Positions 26,987 through 35,608 of a stretch of 64,000 bases of DNA are shown in pieces; position 1 is the first letter of the stretch, and each line of letters starts with the position of its first letter. A program made the position numbers and the translations under genes. The stretch spans positions 43,196-107,195 of the forward strand of contig CAIKKY010000031.1 in assembly GCA_903828145.1 (NCBI GenBank), written 5' to 3'. The notes beneath the pieces were generated by a model that did not search any database, was not told where the DNA came from, and saw nothing but the letters and a program-made list of their open reading frames with translations. The DNA is from an uncultured Hyphomicrobiales bacterium. Its GTDB lineage: Bacteria > Pseudomonadota > Alphaproteobacteria > Rhizobiales > Devosiaceae.

Positions 26987-28560
26987 AGGCCTTTGCCCAG
27001 CTGATGGAGCTGTTGGCGCTCACCCCGTCGCGCAACCGCAAGCTCGATGCCCTGACGCGCTATTTTGCCGAAACGCCCGACCCCGACCGGGGGCTGGCGC
27101 TGGCCATTCTCACCGGAGCGCTGAGCTTCCGCAATGTGAAACCGGCGCTATTGCGCGATCTGGTGGAGCGTGAGGTCGATCCGGTGCTGTTCCGGCTGAG
27201 CTATGATTTTGTCGGCGACCTCGGGGAAACCATTGCGCTCATCTGGCCGCATAAAAGCGACAGCGGTGATCTGCCGAGCCTTGGCGCGCTTGTGGAGCGT
27301 CTCTCCCTCACCAGCAAGGCGGACTTGCCGGGCGTCATCGGGGCGCTGCTCAGCAGGGCATCGATCACCGAGCGCTGGGCGCTCGTTAAGATCGCCACCG
27401 GCGCCTTGCGCATCGGGCTCTCGGCGCGGCTGGCAAAAACGGCGCTGGCGCAGATGAGCGGCGTTGAGCTTAGCGCCATCGAGGAAGTGTGGCACGGGGT
27501 GAGCCCGCCCTATCTGCCGCTGTTTGACTGGCTGTCGGGGCGCGCGGGGCGGCCCGAGATTGATCCGACGGCGCGGTTTCACCCCCTGATGCTGGCGCAG
27601 CCGATTGATGAGGCGAAGGATTTTCCGAAGCTCGATCCGGCCGATTTCGCGGCCGAATGGAAGTGGGACGGCATCCGGGTGCAGATCATCGCCTCGGGCG
27701 GGCGCGTCTCGCTGTTCAGCCGCACGGGTGATGATATCGCGGCGGCGTTTCCGGACGTTACCGAAACGATCGTCGGGGATGGTGTGCTCGATGGTGAACT
27801 GCTGGTCGGGGCTGAGTTCACCCCTGGTGCCTTCAACGATCTGCAGCAGCGGCTCAACCGCAAGACGCCGCTCAATCGGCACCTCCTCGAACTGCCGGCC
27901 TTTGTGCGGGTCTATGATGTGCTGTTCGATGGCGCAGAGGACGTTCGGGCTCTGCCCTGGTCGGCGCGGCGGGCGCGGCTTGAGCGCTGGTTCACCCGGC
28001 ACCCGCAGCGGCGGCTCGACCTGTCGCCCACGCTCGATTTTATGTCGTTTGAGGACTTGGACGCGATCCGTCGGCGCGGGGCCGACGAGCAGGGCCATGA
28101 AGGCGTGATGCTGAAACGGCGCGATGCGCCCTATGTGCCGGGACGGCCCGCGGGGCTCTGGTACAAGTGGAAGCGCGACCCGGCGATGGTCGATGCGGTG
28201 CTGATGTATGCTCAGCGCGGGCACGGCAAGCGCTCGTCCTACTATTCCGATTTCACCTTCGGGGTGTGGCGCGAGGGCGAAATCGTGCCCATCGGCAAGG
28301 CCTATTTCGGCTTCACCGACGCGGAACTGAAGGCGCTCGACCGGTTTGTCCGTAATCACACGATCAAGAGCTTCGGGCCGGTGCGGGAAGTGGACAAGAC
28401 TCTGGTGCTTGAAGTCGCCTTCGATAGTGCGCAGCGCTCGGGGCGGCATAAATCGGGCATTGCGCTGCGGTTTCCGCGGATCAACCGTATCCGCTGGGAC
28501 AAGCCGGCCGCCGAGGCGGCCCGGATCGAGGATATGGACGTGTTTCTGGCGGCACCCTGA
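26983..28560 (+). CDS. Cisplatin-damage-response ATP-dependent DNA ligase
   Basis: This 525-residue ligase has an N-terminal helical DNA-binding domain (1-200). Its nucleotidyltransferase core has Lys227 in AEWKWDGIRVQ as the adenylated residue, followed by LFSRTGDDI, DGELLV and EGVMLKRRDAPYVPGRP. The OB-fold part ends with ALRFPRINRIRWDKP. It is not LigA (NAD-dependent) and lacks the Ku/LigD domains. The partner exonuclease overlaps it by ATGA, and a UVR-motif gene follows after 9 bp. The three together suggest repair of cross-links or other lesions by nuclease trimming and sealing. Confidence 0.9.
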   Translation: MKAFAQLMELLALTPSRNRKLDALTRYFAETPDPDRGLALAILTGALSFRNVKPALLRDLVEREVDPVLFRLSYDFVGDLGETIALIWPHKSDSGDLPSLGALVERLSLTSKADLPGVIGALLSRASITERWALVKIATGALRIGLSARLAKTALAQMSGVELSAIEEVWHGVSPPYLPLFDWLSGRAGRPEIDPTARFHPLMLAQPIDEAKDFPKLDPADFAAEWKWDGIRVQIIASGGRVSLFSRTGDDIAAAFPDVTETIVGDGVLDGELLVGAEFTPGAFNDLQQRLNRKTPLNRHLLELPAFVRVYDVLFDGAEDVRALPWSARRARLERWFTRHPQRRLDLSPTLDFMSFEDLDAIRRRGADEQGHEGVMLKRRDAPYVPGRPAGLWYKWKRDPAMVDAVLMYAQRGHGKRSSYYSDFTFGVWREGEIVPIGKAYFGFTDAELKALDRFVRNHTIKSFGPVREVDKTLVLEVAFDSAQRSGRHKSGIALRFPRINRIRWDKPAAEAARIEDMDVFLAAP

Positions 28561-28569
28561 GGAGGTCGC

Positions 28570-28845
28570 ATGTCGCTTTCCGCGCTCGAGAGAAAAATCG
28601 CGGCGTTGACCCGCGCCATGGCGGAGGCCGTTGCCCGCGAAGAGTTCGAACAGGCGGCCCGGTTGCGCGATGAAATCGCAGCGCTGGGCGCTGGAACGGG
28701 TCTGAAGGTTGGCCAGCCGCCGCCGGGGCAGATGGGGCTTGGCACGCATGTGCCGGTCAAAGCCCCGCCGCGGGATTGGACAGCACCGAAAAAGCCCGAT
28801 CCGCTGACGCGCGGTCATCGCCCGGGGCGGGGACGAAGGGCCTAA
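28570..28845 (+). CDS. UVR (UvrB/UvrC) motif-containing small protein
   Basis: This is a 91-residue protein. Residues 5-40 (ALERKIAALTRAMAEAVAREEFEQAARLRDEIAAL) are a clear UVR helical hairpin, the contact used between UvrB and UvrC. The rest is Pro- and Gly-rich, basic and probably disordered (TAPKKPDPLTRGHRPGRGRR). A ribosome-binding GAGG precedes it and the ligase stop is 9 bp upstream, so it is the third gene of the repair operon. It could tether the ligase-exonuclease pair to UvrB or UvrC. It converges with merR, and the two stop codons overlap. Confidence 0.82.
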   Translation: MSLSALERKIAALTRAMAEAVAREEFEQAARLRDEIAALGAGTGLKVGQPPPGQMGLGTHVPVKAPPRDWTAPKKPDPLTRGHRPGRGRRA

Positions 28846-29234
28846 CGCGGCTCCAGCCGATCCGTGGCGAGGCGGCGGATTTCGCGCAGTTCGGCGATGG
28901 TGGTGGCGAGGTCCGCCTGCTGCCGCTCAAGGCGGGCGAGCCGGGTTTCGACTTTGGCGAGGAGCAGGTTAACCTGGGCGTGCTGGGATTGCGCGTCATA
29001 GAGGCTCAGGTATTCGGCAATATCCTTGAGCGAAAAGCCGAGGCGCTTACCGCGCAGGATCAGCATCAGCCGCGCACGGTCGCGGCGGCGGAACACGCGT
29101 GTGGCCCCCACGCGCTCGGGGGTGATCAGCCCCTTGGATTCATAAAAGCGGATGGCGCGGGCGGTGATGCCGAATTCCTTCGCCAGATCGGCGATGGCAA
29201 ACAGATCGCGGTGTTCGGTTTCGATGCGGTTCAT
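28842..29234 (-). CDS. MerR-family regulator of the fatty-acid locus
   Basis: This is a 130-residue protein. An N-terminal MerR winged helix (FAIADLAKEFGITARAIRFYESKGLI...ATRVFRRRDRARL, about 11-55) leads to a dimerisation coiled coil (about 80-120). There are no Cys residues, so it is not a metal sensor; this LiuR/PsrA-like type senses acyl-CoA in other proteobacteria. Its ATG overlaps the fadD stop (ATGA), so fadD and the regulator are translated together. It likely controls the divergent fadD and fadEJI promoters through the palindrome at 31095-31118. Its own stop overlaps that of the UVR gene. Confidence 0.82.
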   Translation of the reverse strand: MNRIETEHRDLFAIADLAKEFGITARAIRFYESKGLITPERVGATRVFRRRDRARLMLILRGKRLGFSLKDIAEYLSLYDAQSQHAQVNLLLAKVETRLARLERQQADLATTIAELREIRRLATDRLEPR

Positions 29235-30937
29235 GCCGATGTCGCTGTGCGGGACTCGTAATCGCGGCGCAGTTCTTTTTTGTCGTGCTTGCCCACCAGG
29301 GTTTTCGGCAGGTCGGCGCGGAAGATCACCTCGCGCGGCTGTTCGAGCTTATTGAGCTTATCGGCCAGAAAAGCCCGCATTTCGCTCTCGGTGGCGCTAT
29401 TGCCTGCGCGCGGTTTGACATAGGCCACCGGCGCTTCGCCGCGATAGGAATCGGGCACGCCGATGACATTGACCTCCGCCACGCCGGGGTGGGACAGCAG
29501 GGCTTCCTCGATGACACGCGGATAGACGTTGAAGCCCGAGCAGATGATGATGTCTTTCAGCCGGTCGACCAGAAACACATAGCCATCCTCGTCCATGAAG
29601 CCGACATCGCCGGTTCTGAGCCAGCCGTGATCGAAGGTTTCGGCCGTGGCGTCGTCATTGCGGAAATATCCGGCCATGACCTGCGGACCCTTGACCTGCA
29701 CTTCGCCGCGCTGGCCAATGCCCACGACCTTGCCGGTTTCGACATCGACAAAGCGGATATCGGTGTGGGGCAGGGGCTGGCCGACCGATAGCGGCTTGCC
29801 GGGCACCTTGAGGGCCGCGCAGCAGACGACCGGCGAGGCCTCGGTGAGGCCGTAGCCTTCGGCAAGGAGAGCGCCGCTGACCCGGGCCCAGGCCGCCCGG
29901 ACTTCGAGCGGCAGAGCGGCGCCGCCAGAAATCACGAGGCTGATCGAGGCCAGCGCGGGCTTGATGGCTTCCCCCAGCCGCGACAGCGCATGGATCAGCG
30001 TCGGCACGGCGGGCAGGATGGTGGGTTGGGTGCGCCGCACAGCGGCAAGGAACATTTTCTGTTCGTAGCGCGGCAGCATGATCACGAGGGCGCCATTACA
30101 CAGCGGCACATTCATGCACACCGTCATGGCGAAGATATGGAAAAACGGCAGAACGGCGAGGATACGGGCGTGGGGCGGGTAGAACCGGCCATCGGCCCAG
30201 GCGTCGATCTGGCTCATGTTGGCCGCGACATTGGCGTGGCTCAGCATGGCGCCTTTGGGCACGCCGGTGGTGCCCCCGGTGTTCTGCTGCACGGCAATGT
30301 CGTCGGCTGAAATCTCGACCGGCTCGGGGCTCAGCCCCTTGGCGAGCAGCGTTTCGTACAGGGTGATGCGCTCGCGCACGGGGCTGTTGTCGGGCCGGGC
30401 GAGATCGCGCGATTTGGCAGCGCGGAACAGAACGGCCTTCACGGGCGGCAGCGCCTTGAGGAAGGGGGCGACGATCAGATCGCGCACATGGCCGCCGCGC
30501 ACCAGCGCCTCGGCCTTGTCGAAGGTCACTTTGAGGTCAAGGGTGATGAGGATTTCGGCCCCGGCACCGCCTACGACATGCTCCAGTTCGGCAAGGGTGT
30601 AGAGCGGGTTGCAGTTGACCGCTACGCCGCCAGCGCGCAGCACGGCATAATAGGCGATGACGAAAAACGGCGTGTTGGGCATGAGCAGCGCCACGCGCGT
30701 GCCCTTTTTCACCCCATGCAGCTTTTGCAGCGCGCCGGAAAACCGGGTGATCGCGTCGCCAAGCTCGCGATAGCGGGTGATTTTGCCCATGAAATCGAGC
30801 GCCGCCCGATCGGCATGTTCGGTGCAGGCGGCCAGCACCTGCGTATGCACAGGCGTCAGGTCGAGCGGCGTATCCCACACGATGCCGGGCGGATAGTGCG
30901 CCACCCAGGGGCGCGGAAAGGCTGGCGTCGTCGTCAT
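29231..30937 (-). CDS. fadD: Long-chain fatty-acid-CoA ligase
   Basis: This 568-residue adenylate-forming enzyme activates fatty acids to acyl-CoA. The ATP loop TGGTTGVPKGAML (about 205-217), EGYGLTEASPV (about 350-360), GWLRTGDVGFMDEDGYVFLVDRLKDIIICSGFNV and the C-terminal catalytic Lys in KTLVGKHDKKELR are all visible. The start is the ATG at 30937 with GGGGAG upstream; the ORF-track extension to 30973 has no support. It is the first gene of fadD-merR and divergent from fadEJI, which gives a full set of beta-oxidation genes in one locus. Confidence 0.93.
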   Translation of the reverse strand: MTTTPAFPRPWVAHYPPGIVWDTPLDLTPVHTQVLAACTEHADRAALDFMGKITRYRELGDAITRFSGALQKLHGVKKGTRVALLMPNTPFFVIAYYAVLRAGGVAVNCNPLYTLAELEHVVGGAGAEILITLDLKVTFDKAEALVRGGHVRDLIVAPFLKALPPVKAVLFRAAKSRDLARPDNSPVRERITLYETLLAKGLSPEPVEISADDIAVQQNTGGTTGVPKGAMLSHANVAANMSQIDAWADGRFYPPHARILAVLPFFHIFAMTVCMNVPLCNGALVIMLPRYEQKMFLAAVRRTQPTILPAVPTLIHALSRLGEAIKPALASISLVISGGAALPLEVRAAWARVSGALLAEGYGLTEASPVVCCAALKVPGKPLSVGQPLPHTDIRFVDVETGKVVGIGQRGEVQVKGPQVMAGYFRNDDATAETFDHGWLRTGDVGFMDEDGYVFLVDRLKDIIICSGFNVYPRVIEEALLSHPGVAEVNVIGVPDSYRGEAPVAYVKPRAGNSATESEMRAFLADKLNKLEQPREVIFRADLPKTLVGKHDKKELRRDYESRTATSA

Positions 30938-31094
30938 ACAGAACTCCCCTGTGCATGAACGACCGGAACTCACACCAGTCCTAGTGGATTGTGCCCGGTA
31001 ACTTGAGACGGGAAAACCCGTATAAACTCGACTGAATGCTCCGCTTTTCCGGGCAGAGTGGCGGTGGGCGGTTGATGTCTCGCTTATGAGTTAC

Positions 31095-31118
31095 CAAGTT
31101 GACGTATAGGTAAACTTG
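31095..31118. promoter_or_regulatory. Palindromic operator candidate between fadD and fadE
   Basis: CAAGTTGACGTA at 31095-31106 and the inverted half TAGGTAAACTTG at 31107-31118 form a 24-bp palindrome with 10 of 12 matching positions per half. The core TTGACGTATAGGTAAA resembles the TTGACGT-N-ACGTAAA type sites known for LiuR-like MerR regulators. It overlaps a possible -35 (TTGACG). The surrounding 259-bp divergent region 30938-31196 contains no gene. Confidence 0.55.
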
Positions 31119-31196
31119 ACGCTTTATGGATGGACGCGTCAAGGGGCATCGGTCCCGATCGGGGTCGTTGTCCGCCACCTGAGCGGGAGGCCGACC

Positions 31197-33650
31197 ATGC
31201 TGATAGCCCTTATAGTCCTTGGCCTTTTTGCCACGCTGGCGCTGGCTTTGGCCGAAGCGCGGCTCTGGGCCATTGCGACAGTGCTGGCCGTCTTTGGCTA
31301 TGCGGCTACGGTCTTTTCGGGTGATCCGCTTAACCCCTTGCCCGTCGTGCCGGGCGCCATCCTCCTGCTGTTTGCGCTGACGCCGATCCGTCGGGCGCTC
31401 ATTGCGCGGCCCATGCTGAGGATCGTGCGCCGAATGTTGCCCAGGGTGAGCCGCACCGAGCAGGATGCGCTTGATGCGGGCACTGTGGGGTTTGATGCCG
31501 ATCTGTTTTCGGGTCGGCCCAACATGGCCAAATTGCTGGCGACCCCCAGACCGACGCTCAATGCGGCCGAACAGGCGTTTCTCGATGGGCCGGTCGAAAC
31601 CCTGTGCGCCATGCTCGATGAATGGGACATCAGGCAGAACCGGTCCGATCTGCCGCCCGAGGTCTGGCGGTTTTTGAAGGACAACGGCTTTTTCGGCATG
31701 TTGATTGCGCCCGAGTATGGTGGGCTTGGCTTTTCGGCTGAGGCGCAGAGCCGGGTGGTCGCCAAGGTCGCGAGCCGCTCGATTGCGGCCGGGATTACGG
31801 TGATGGTCCCCAATTCACTCGGGCCGGGCGAATTGCTCGAACGCTACGGCACCCCCGAGCAGAAGGCGAAATACCTGAAGCGGCTTGCGCGCGGCGATGA
31901 GATCCCGTGCTTTGCGCTCACCGGTCCGCATTCCGGATCGGATGCGGCGGGTATGCGCGATACCGGCACCGTGGGCTACGCCATGATCGACGGCGAAAAA
32001 GTGCTGGGTGTTCGGCTCCATTGGGACAAGCGCTACATCACACTGGCACCGGTTGCGACGCTCATCGGGCTCGCGGTGCATCTTCGCGACCCTGACCATG
32101 TGCTGGGCGAGACCGAAGACCTCGGCATCACGCTGGCGCTTGTCCCCGCGACGACACCCGGGGTGAGCATCGGGCGGCGGCACCGGCCGGCGGGGTCGGC
32201 GTTCATGAATGGCCCGACGCAGGGCACGAATGTGTTCGTGCCGATGGACCAACTGATCGGCGGCGTGCAGTACATCGGGCAGGGCTGGCGCATGCTGATG
32301 GAGTGCCTCGCCACCGGGCGGGCCATTTCACTGCCGGCCATCGGCACGGTGTCCATCAAGCACGCGCTGCGGGTCAGCTCGGCCTATGCGCGCATTCGGC
32401 GGCAGTTCGGCATTCCCATCGGGCAGATGGAGGGCGTGGCCGACCCGCTGTCGCGGCTGGTGCGGCTCGCGTACCAGTATGAAGCGGCGCGCGGCCTGAC
32501 GGCGACCATGGTCGATCAGGGCGAGCGGCCCTCGGTGCTGTCGGCGCTGCTCAAATATCGCACCACCGAGGCGATGCGGCAGGCGGTAAATGACGCGATG
32601 GATATCCATGGCGGGCGCGGCGTGCAGGAGGGGCCCTCCAACTACCTGTTTTCGGCCTATGCCGCGACGCCAGTGGCCATCACGGTGGAAGGCGCCAACA
32701 TCCTCACGCGCTCGCTCATCAGCTTTGCGCAGGGCGCGCTCAGGGCCCACCCGTTCCTCTATGCTGAAATCGCGGCGGCGCAGAACCCCGACCAGCGGGC
32801 GGGTCTTGCGGCGTTTGACGCCACTTTCAGCGGCCATGCGCGCTTCATGGGCCGCAGCATGGTTGCCAGTCTGCTCCATGGGCTCAGCGCGGGGCTGCTC
32901 ATCCAAAGCCCGGTGCGGCATGGCCTCGCGAAATGGTATCGGGCGCTTGGGCGCTACGCGCAGAATTTCGCGCTGGTGGCCGATCTGACCGTGGTGACGC
33001 TCGGCGGCGATTTGAAGCGCAAGCAACAGATTGCCGGACGGCTCGCCGATGTGCTGTCGGACCTCTATCTCCTCGCGGCGACGCTCAAGCGCTTTGAGGA
33101 TGATGGTCGGTTTGATGAGGACCAACTGGTGGTCGAGTGCGTGGCGCGCGACACCTGCGCCTCAATTGAGCGCCATCTGGGGGCCGTGCTCGATAATTTC
33201 CCCAACCGCCTGCTGGCATTCGCCCTCGGGGTTCTGGCCTTTCCGCTCGGCCGCCACGCGCGTCCGGCCGCGGATCGGGCAACCTATCGGCTGGCGCGGG
33301 CGGTGATGGTACCGGGCAGCTTTCGCGACCGGCTGACCCGGGGGGTCTATGTCACCGATGATCCGCGCGATCCGACCGGTGCCCTCGAAGATGCGTTCCT
33401 CAAAGTCGTGGCCGCGAGCGATATCGAGACCCGGTTCATCAAGGCGTTGAAAGCGGGCCAGATCACGAGGCGGCTCGACCGCGATGCGATGACCGATGCG
33501 ATCGAGGCCGGTATCCTGACCGAAGGCGAGGCAGCCACGCTGCGGCTGGCCGACCGGGCGACCGATAAGGTGATCCGGGTCGATGATTTTGCGCCCGATG
33601 CGTTCGCCATGACGGCGATTGGCAAACTTAAACGCGAGGCCGCCCAATGA
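31197..33650 (+). CDS. fadE: Acyl-CoA dehydrogenase, FadE type
   Basis: This 817-residue enzyme introduces the trans-2 double bond in acyl-CoA and is similar in size and layout to E. coli FadE (814 aa). Two N-terminal membrane segments (MLIALIVLGLFATLALAL... and about 22-70) tether it to the inner membrane. The dehydrogenase domain shows LPPEVWRFLKDNGFFGMLIAPEYGGLGFS, the FAD-site ALTGPHSGSDAAGM and DIHGGRGVQEGPSNYL. The C-terminal 250 residues are the FadE-specific DUF1974 extension. I choose the ATG at 31197 with GGGAGG upstream over the ORF-track TTG at 31116, which lies in the operator region. It overlaps fadJ by ATGA. Confidence 0.93.
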   Translation: MLIALIVLGLFATLALALAEARLWAIATVLAVFGYAATVFSGDPLNPLPVVPGAILLLFALTPIRRALIARPMLRIVRRMLPRVSRTEQDALDAGTVGFDADLFSGRPNMAKLLATPRPTLNAAEQAFLDGPVETLCAMLDEWDIRQNRSDLPPEVWRFLKDNGFFGMLIAPEYGGLGFSAEAQSRVVAKVASRSIAAGITVMVPNSLGPGELLERYGTPEQKAKYLKRLARGDEIPCFALTGPHSGSDAAGMRDTGTVGYAMIDGEKVLGVRLHWDKRYITLAPVATLIGLAVHLRDPDHVLGETEDLGITLALVPATTPGVSIGRRHRPAGSAFMNGPTQGTNVFVPMDQLIGGVQYIGQGWRMLMECLATGRAISLPAIGTVSIKHALRVSSAYARIRRQFGIPIGQMEGVADPLSRLVRLAYQYEAARGLTATMVDQGERPSVLSALLKYRTTEAMRQAVNDAMDIHGGRGVQEGPSNYLFSAYAATPVAITVEGANILTRSLISFAQGALRAHPFLYAEIAAAQNPDQRAGLAAFDATFSGHARFMGRSMVASLLHGLSAGLLIQSPVRHGLAKWYRALGRYAQNFALVADLTVVTLGGDLKRKQQIAGRLADVLSDLYLLAATLKRFEDDGRFDEDQLVVECVARDTCASIERHLGAVLDNFPNRLLAFALGVLAFPLGRHARPAADRATYRLARAVMVPGSFRDRLTRGVYVTDDPRDPTGALEDAFLKVVAASDIETRFIKALKAGQITRRLDRDAMTDAIEAGILTEGEAATLRLADRATDKVIRVDDFAPDAFAMTAIGKLKREAAQ

Positions 33651-35608
33651 GCGACGCCCTGCCGAAAAACTGGCTCTTTCACGTGGATGTCGAGGCCATC
33701 GGCTGGCTCACGCTGTGCACCGAGGGCAGCGGGCCGAATGTGCTCGGGCGCCGGGTGATCGAAGAACTTGACGGGCTTGTTGCCCATATCGCCGACCTGG
33801 CCGAGCGTAAACGGCTGAAGGGCGTGGTGCTGATGTCCGGCAAGCCCGGCGGGTTCATTGCCGGGGCGGATATCGCCGAATTTGATACGCTCAGCGACCC
33901 GGCCCTGTTGCGAACGGCCCTTGAGGACACCCATGCCCTGCTTGCCCGTATCGAGGCCCTGCCGGTGCCCATGGTCATGGCGATTGACGGCTATTGTCTT
34001 GGCGGCGGGCTCGAACTGGCGCTGAGCGGCCACTACCGGATTGCGACCGATAGTGAGGCAACGCGGATTGGCTTTCCCGAAATCCGGCTCGGCATTTTTC
34101 CGGGCTTTGGCGGTACGGGGCGGGCTTTGCGGCAGGCTGGGGCACTTGACGCCTTGTCGATCATGCTGGGAGGCACGCTGCTGCGGGCTGCAGCGGCGCG
34201 GCGGATGGGGCTCGTCGACATGCTGGTCAAGCACAAGGATCAGCTGCGCTGGGCGGCCCGCAAGGCCGTGCTCGAAGGCCGCCGCAGCCGACCGGTGGCG
34301 GGCTGGAAGCGGTTGCTGCAACTTGATGCGGTCCGGCCGCTTCTGGCCAACCGGATGCGCCGGGCGGCGGCGATGAAGGCGCGGCCCGAGCATTTTCCGG
34401 CGCCCAAGGCGTTGATCGACCTGTTCGAAATGAAGGGCCGCGACTGGCGCACGCTGTTGGGCGGCGAGACCGAGGCCTTTGTGCCGCTGCTTGCGACCCC
34501 AACGGCCCGCAATCTGCGGCGCGTGTTCTTTCTGTCCGAGGGGCTGAAAAAACTGGGGCTGAGGGGCAAGGATGCCCCGGTGTTCCGCCGCGTGCATGTG
34601 ATTGGCGCGGGGATCATGGGCGGCGATATTGCAGCCTGGTGCGCCTTGCGCGGTTTTGCCGTGACGCTGCAGGACCTCGACATGGAGCGCATCAAGCCGG
34701 CGCTCGAGCGGGCGAAGGGGCTGTTTCGCAAGCGGCTGCGCGGCAGGGCCGAGCAGGATCGTGCCGTGGCGCGGCTCATCGCCGACCCTGAGGGCCGGGG
34801 TGTCGCCCGGGCGGATGTGATCATCGAGGCCGTGGTCGAAAAACTCGCCATCAAACGGAAAATTTTCGAAGAGGCCGAGCGGCGGGCGCGGCCCGAGGCG
34901 ATCCTCGCGTCCAATACCTCGTCCATTCCGCTCGAAGATATTGCGACCGCGATGAAAGACCCCGGCCGGCTGATCGGGCTGCATTTCTTCAACCCGGTGG
35001 CGCAGTTGCCGCTGGTGGAAGTGGTCGAGCAGAAATCCGGCGGTGCGGCAGTGGCGCGCGGCGCGAGCTTTGCGCTCGCCATAGGCAAGAGCCCGGTCGT
35101 CGTGCGCTCGGCGCCGGGCTTTCTCGTCAATCGGGTGTTGATGCCCTACCTGCTTGGCGCGGTTGAGCGGCTGGAGCGGGGGGAGGCGCCCGAGCGGCTC
35201 GATGCGGCGGCGCTGGCCTTCGGCATGCCGATGGGGCCGATTGAACTGATGGATGTCGTCGGGCTCGACATCGGGCGGTCGGTGGCCGAGGAACTGGGCA
35301 CGACGATTGATAGCTCCAGTCGCTTTGCGCGGCTGATCGCAGCGGGCAAGCTCGGCCGCAAGACCGGCGAGGGCTTTTACCGCTGGGTCAATGGCAAGGC
35401 GCTGAAGGCGAAAACGCCGGTGGCACGCGAGGGGCTTGAAGCCCTGGGCCGGGCGCTTCTCAAGCCCCTGGCCGACGAGGCTGAAAAAGCTGTCGCGGAG
35501 GGCATCGTCGACAGTCCCGATCTGGCCGATATCGGCACCATCCTCGGGACCGGGTTTGCGCCCTTTCTCGGCGGACCGATCAATGCGCGGATGGAAGGAC
35601 GAGTGTGA
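33647..35608 (+). CDS. fadJ: Enoyl-CoA hydratase / 3-hydroxyacyl-CoA dehydrogenase
   Basis: This 653-residue two-function beta-oxidation enzyme hydrates enoyl-CoA and oxidises the 3-hydroxy product. The crotonase domain (1-280) has GGFIAGADIAEFD (oxyanion hole), GGGLELALSGHYRIAT and the paired Glu in FPEIRLGIFPGFGGT. The NAD domain starts at about 315 with VHVIGAGIMGGDIAAWCA, and the dehydrogenase has HFFNPVAQLPLVEVV with the catalytic His and SAPGFLVNRVLMPYL. It overlaps fadE by 4 bp, and its stop overlaps the thiolase start (TGATG). Confidence 0.93.
   Translation: MSDALPKNWLFHVDVEAIGWLTLCTEGSGPNVLGRRVIEELDGLVAHIADLAERKRLKGVVLMSGKPGGFIAGADIAEFDTLSDPALLRTALEDTHALLARIEALPVPMVMAIDGYCLGGGLELALSGHYRIATDSEATRIGFPEIRLGIFPGFGGTGRALRQAGALDALSIMLGGTLLRAAAARRMGLVDMLVKHKDQLRWAARKAVLEGRRSRPVAGWKRLLQLDAVRPLLANRMRRAAAMKARPEHFPAPKALIDLFEMKGRDWRTLLGGETEAFVPLLATPTARNLRRVFFLSEGLKKLGLRGKDAPVFRRVHVIGAGIMGGDIAAWCALRGFAVTLQDLDMERIKPALERAKGLFRKRLRGRAEQDRAVARLIADPEGRGVARADVIIEAVVEKLAIKRKIFEEAERRARPEAILASNTSSIPLEDIATAMKDPGRLIGLHFFNPVAQLPLVEVVEQKSGGAAVARGASFALAIGKSPVVVRSAPGFLVNRVLMPYLLGAVERLERGEAPERLDAAALAFGMPMGPIELMDVVGLDIGRSVAEELGTTIDSSSRFARLIAAGKLGRKTGEGFYRWVNGKALKAKTPVAREGLEALGRALLKPLADEAEKAVAEGIVDSPDLADIGTILGTGFAPFLGGPINARMEGRV

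Noticed and set aside
27148-28818. 556-aa minus-strand ORF opposite the DNA ligase gene
   Set aside because: Antisense to a well-supported ligase with all catalytic motifs; no motif of its own.
33347-34984. 545-aa minus-strand ORF opposite fadE/fadJ
   Set aside because: Antisense shadow of two convincing beta-oxidation genes.
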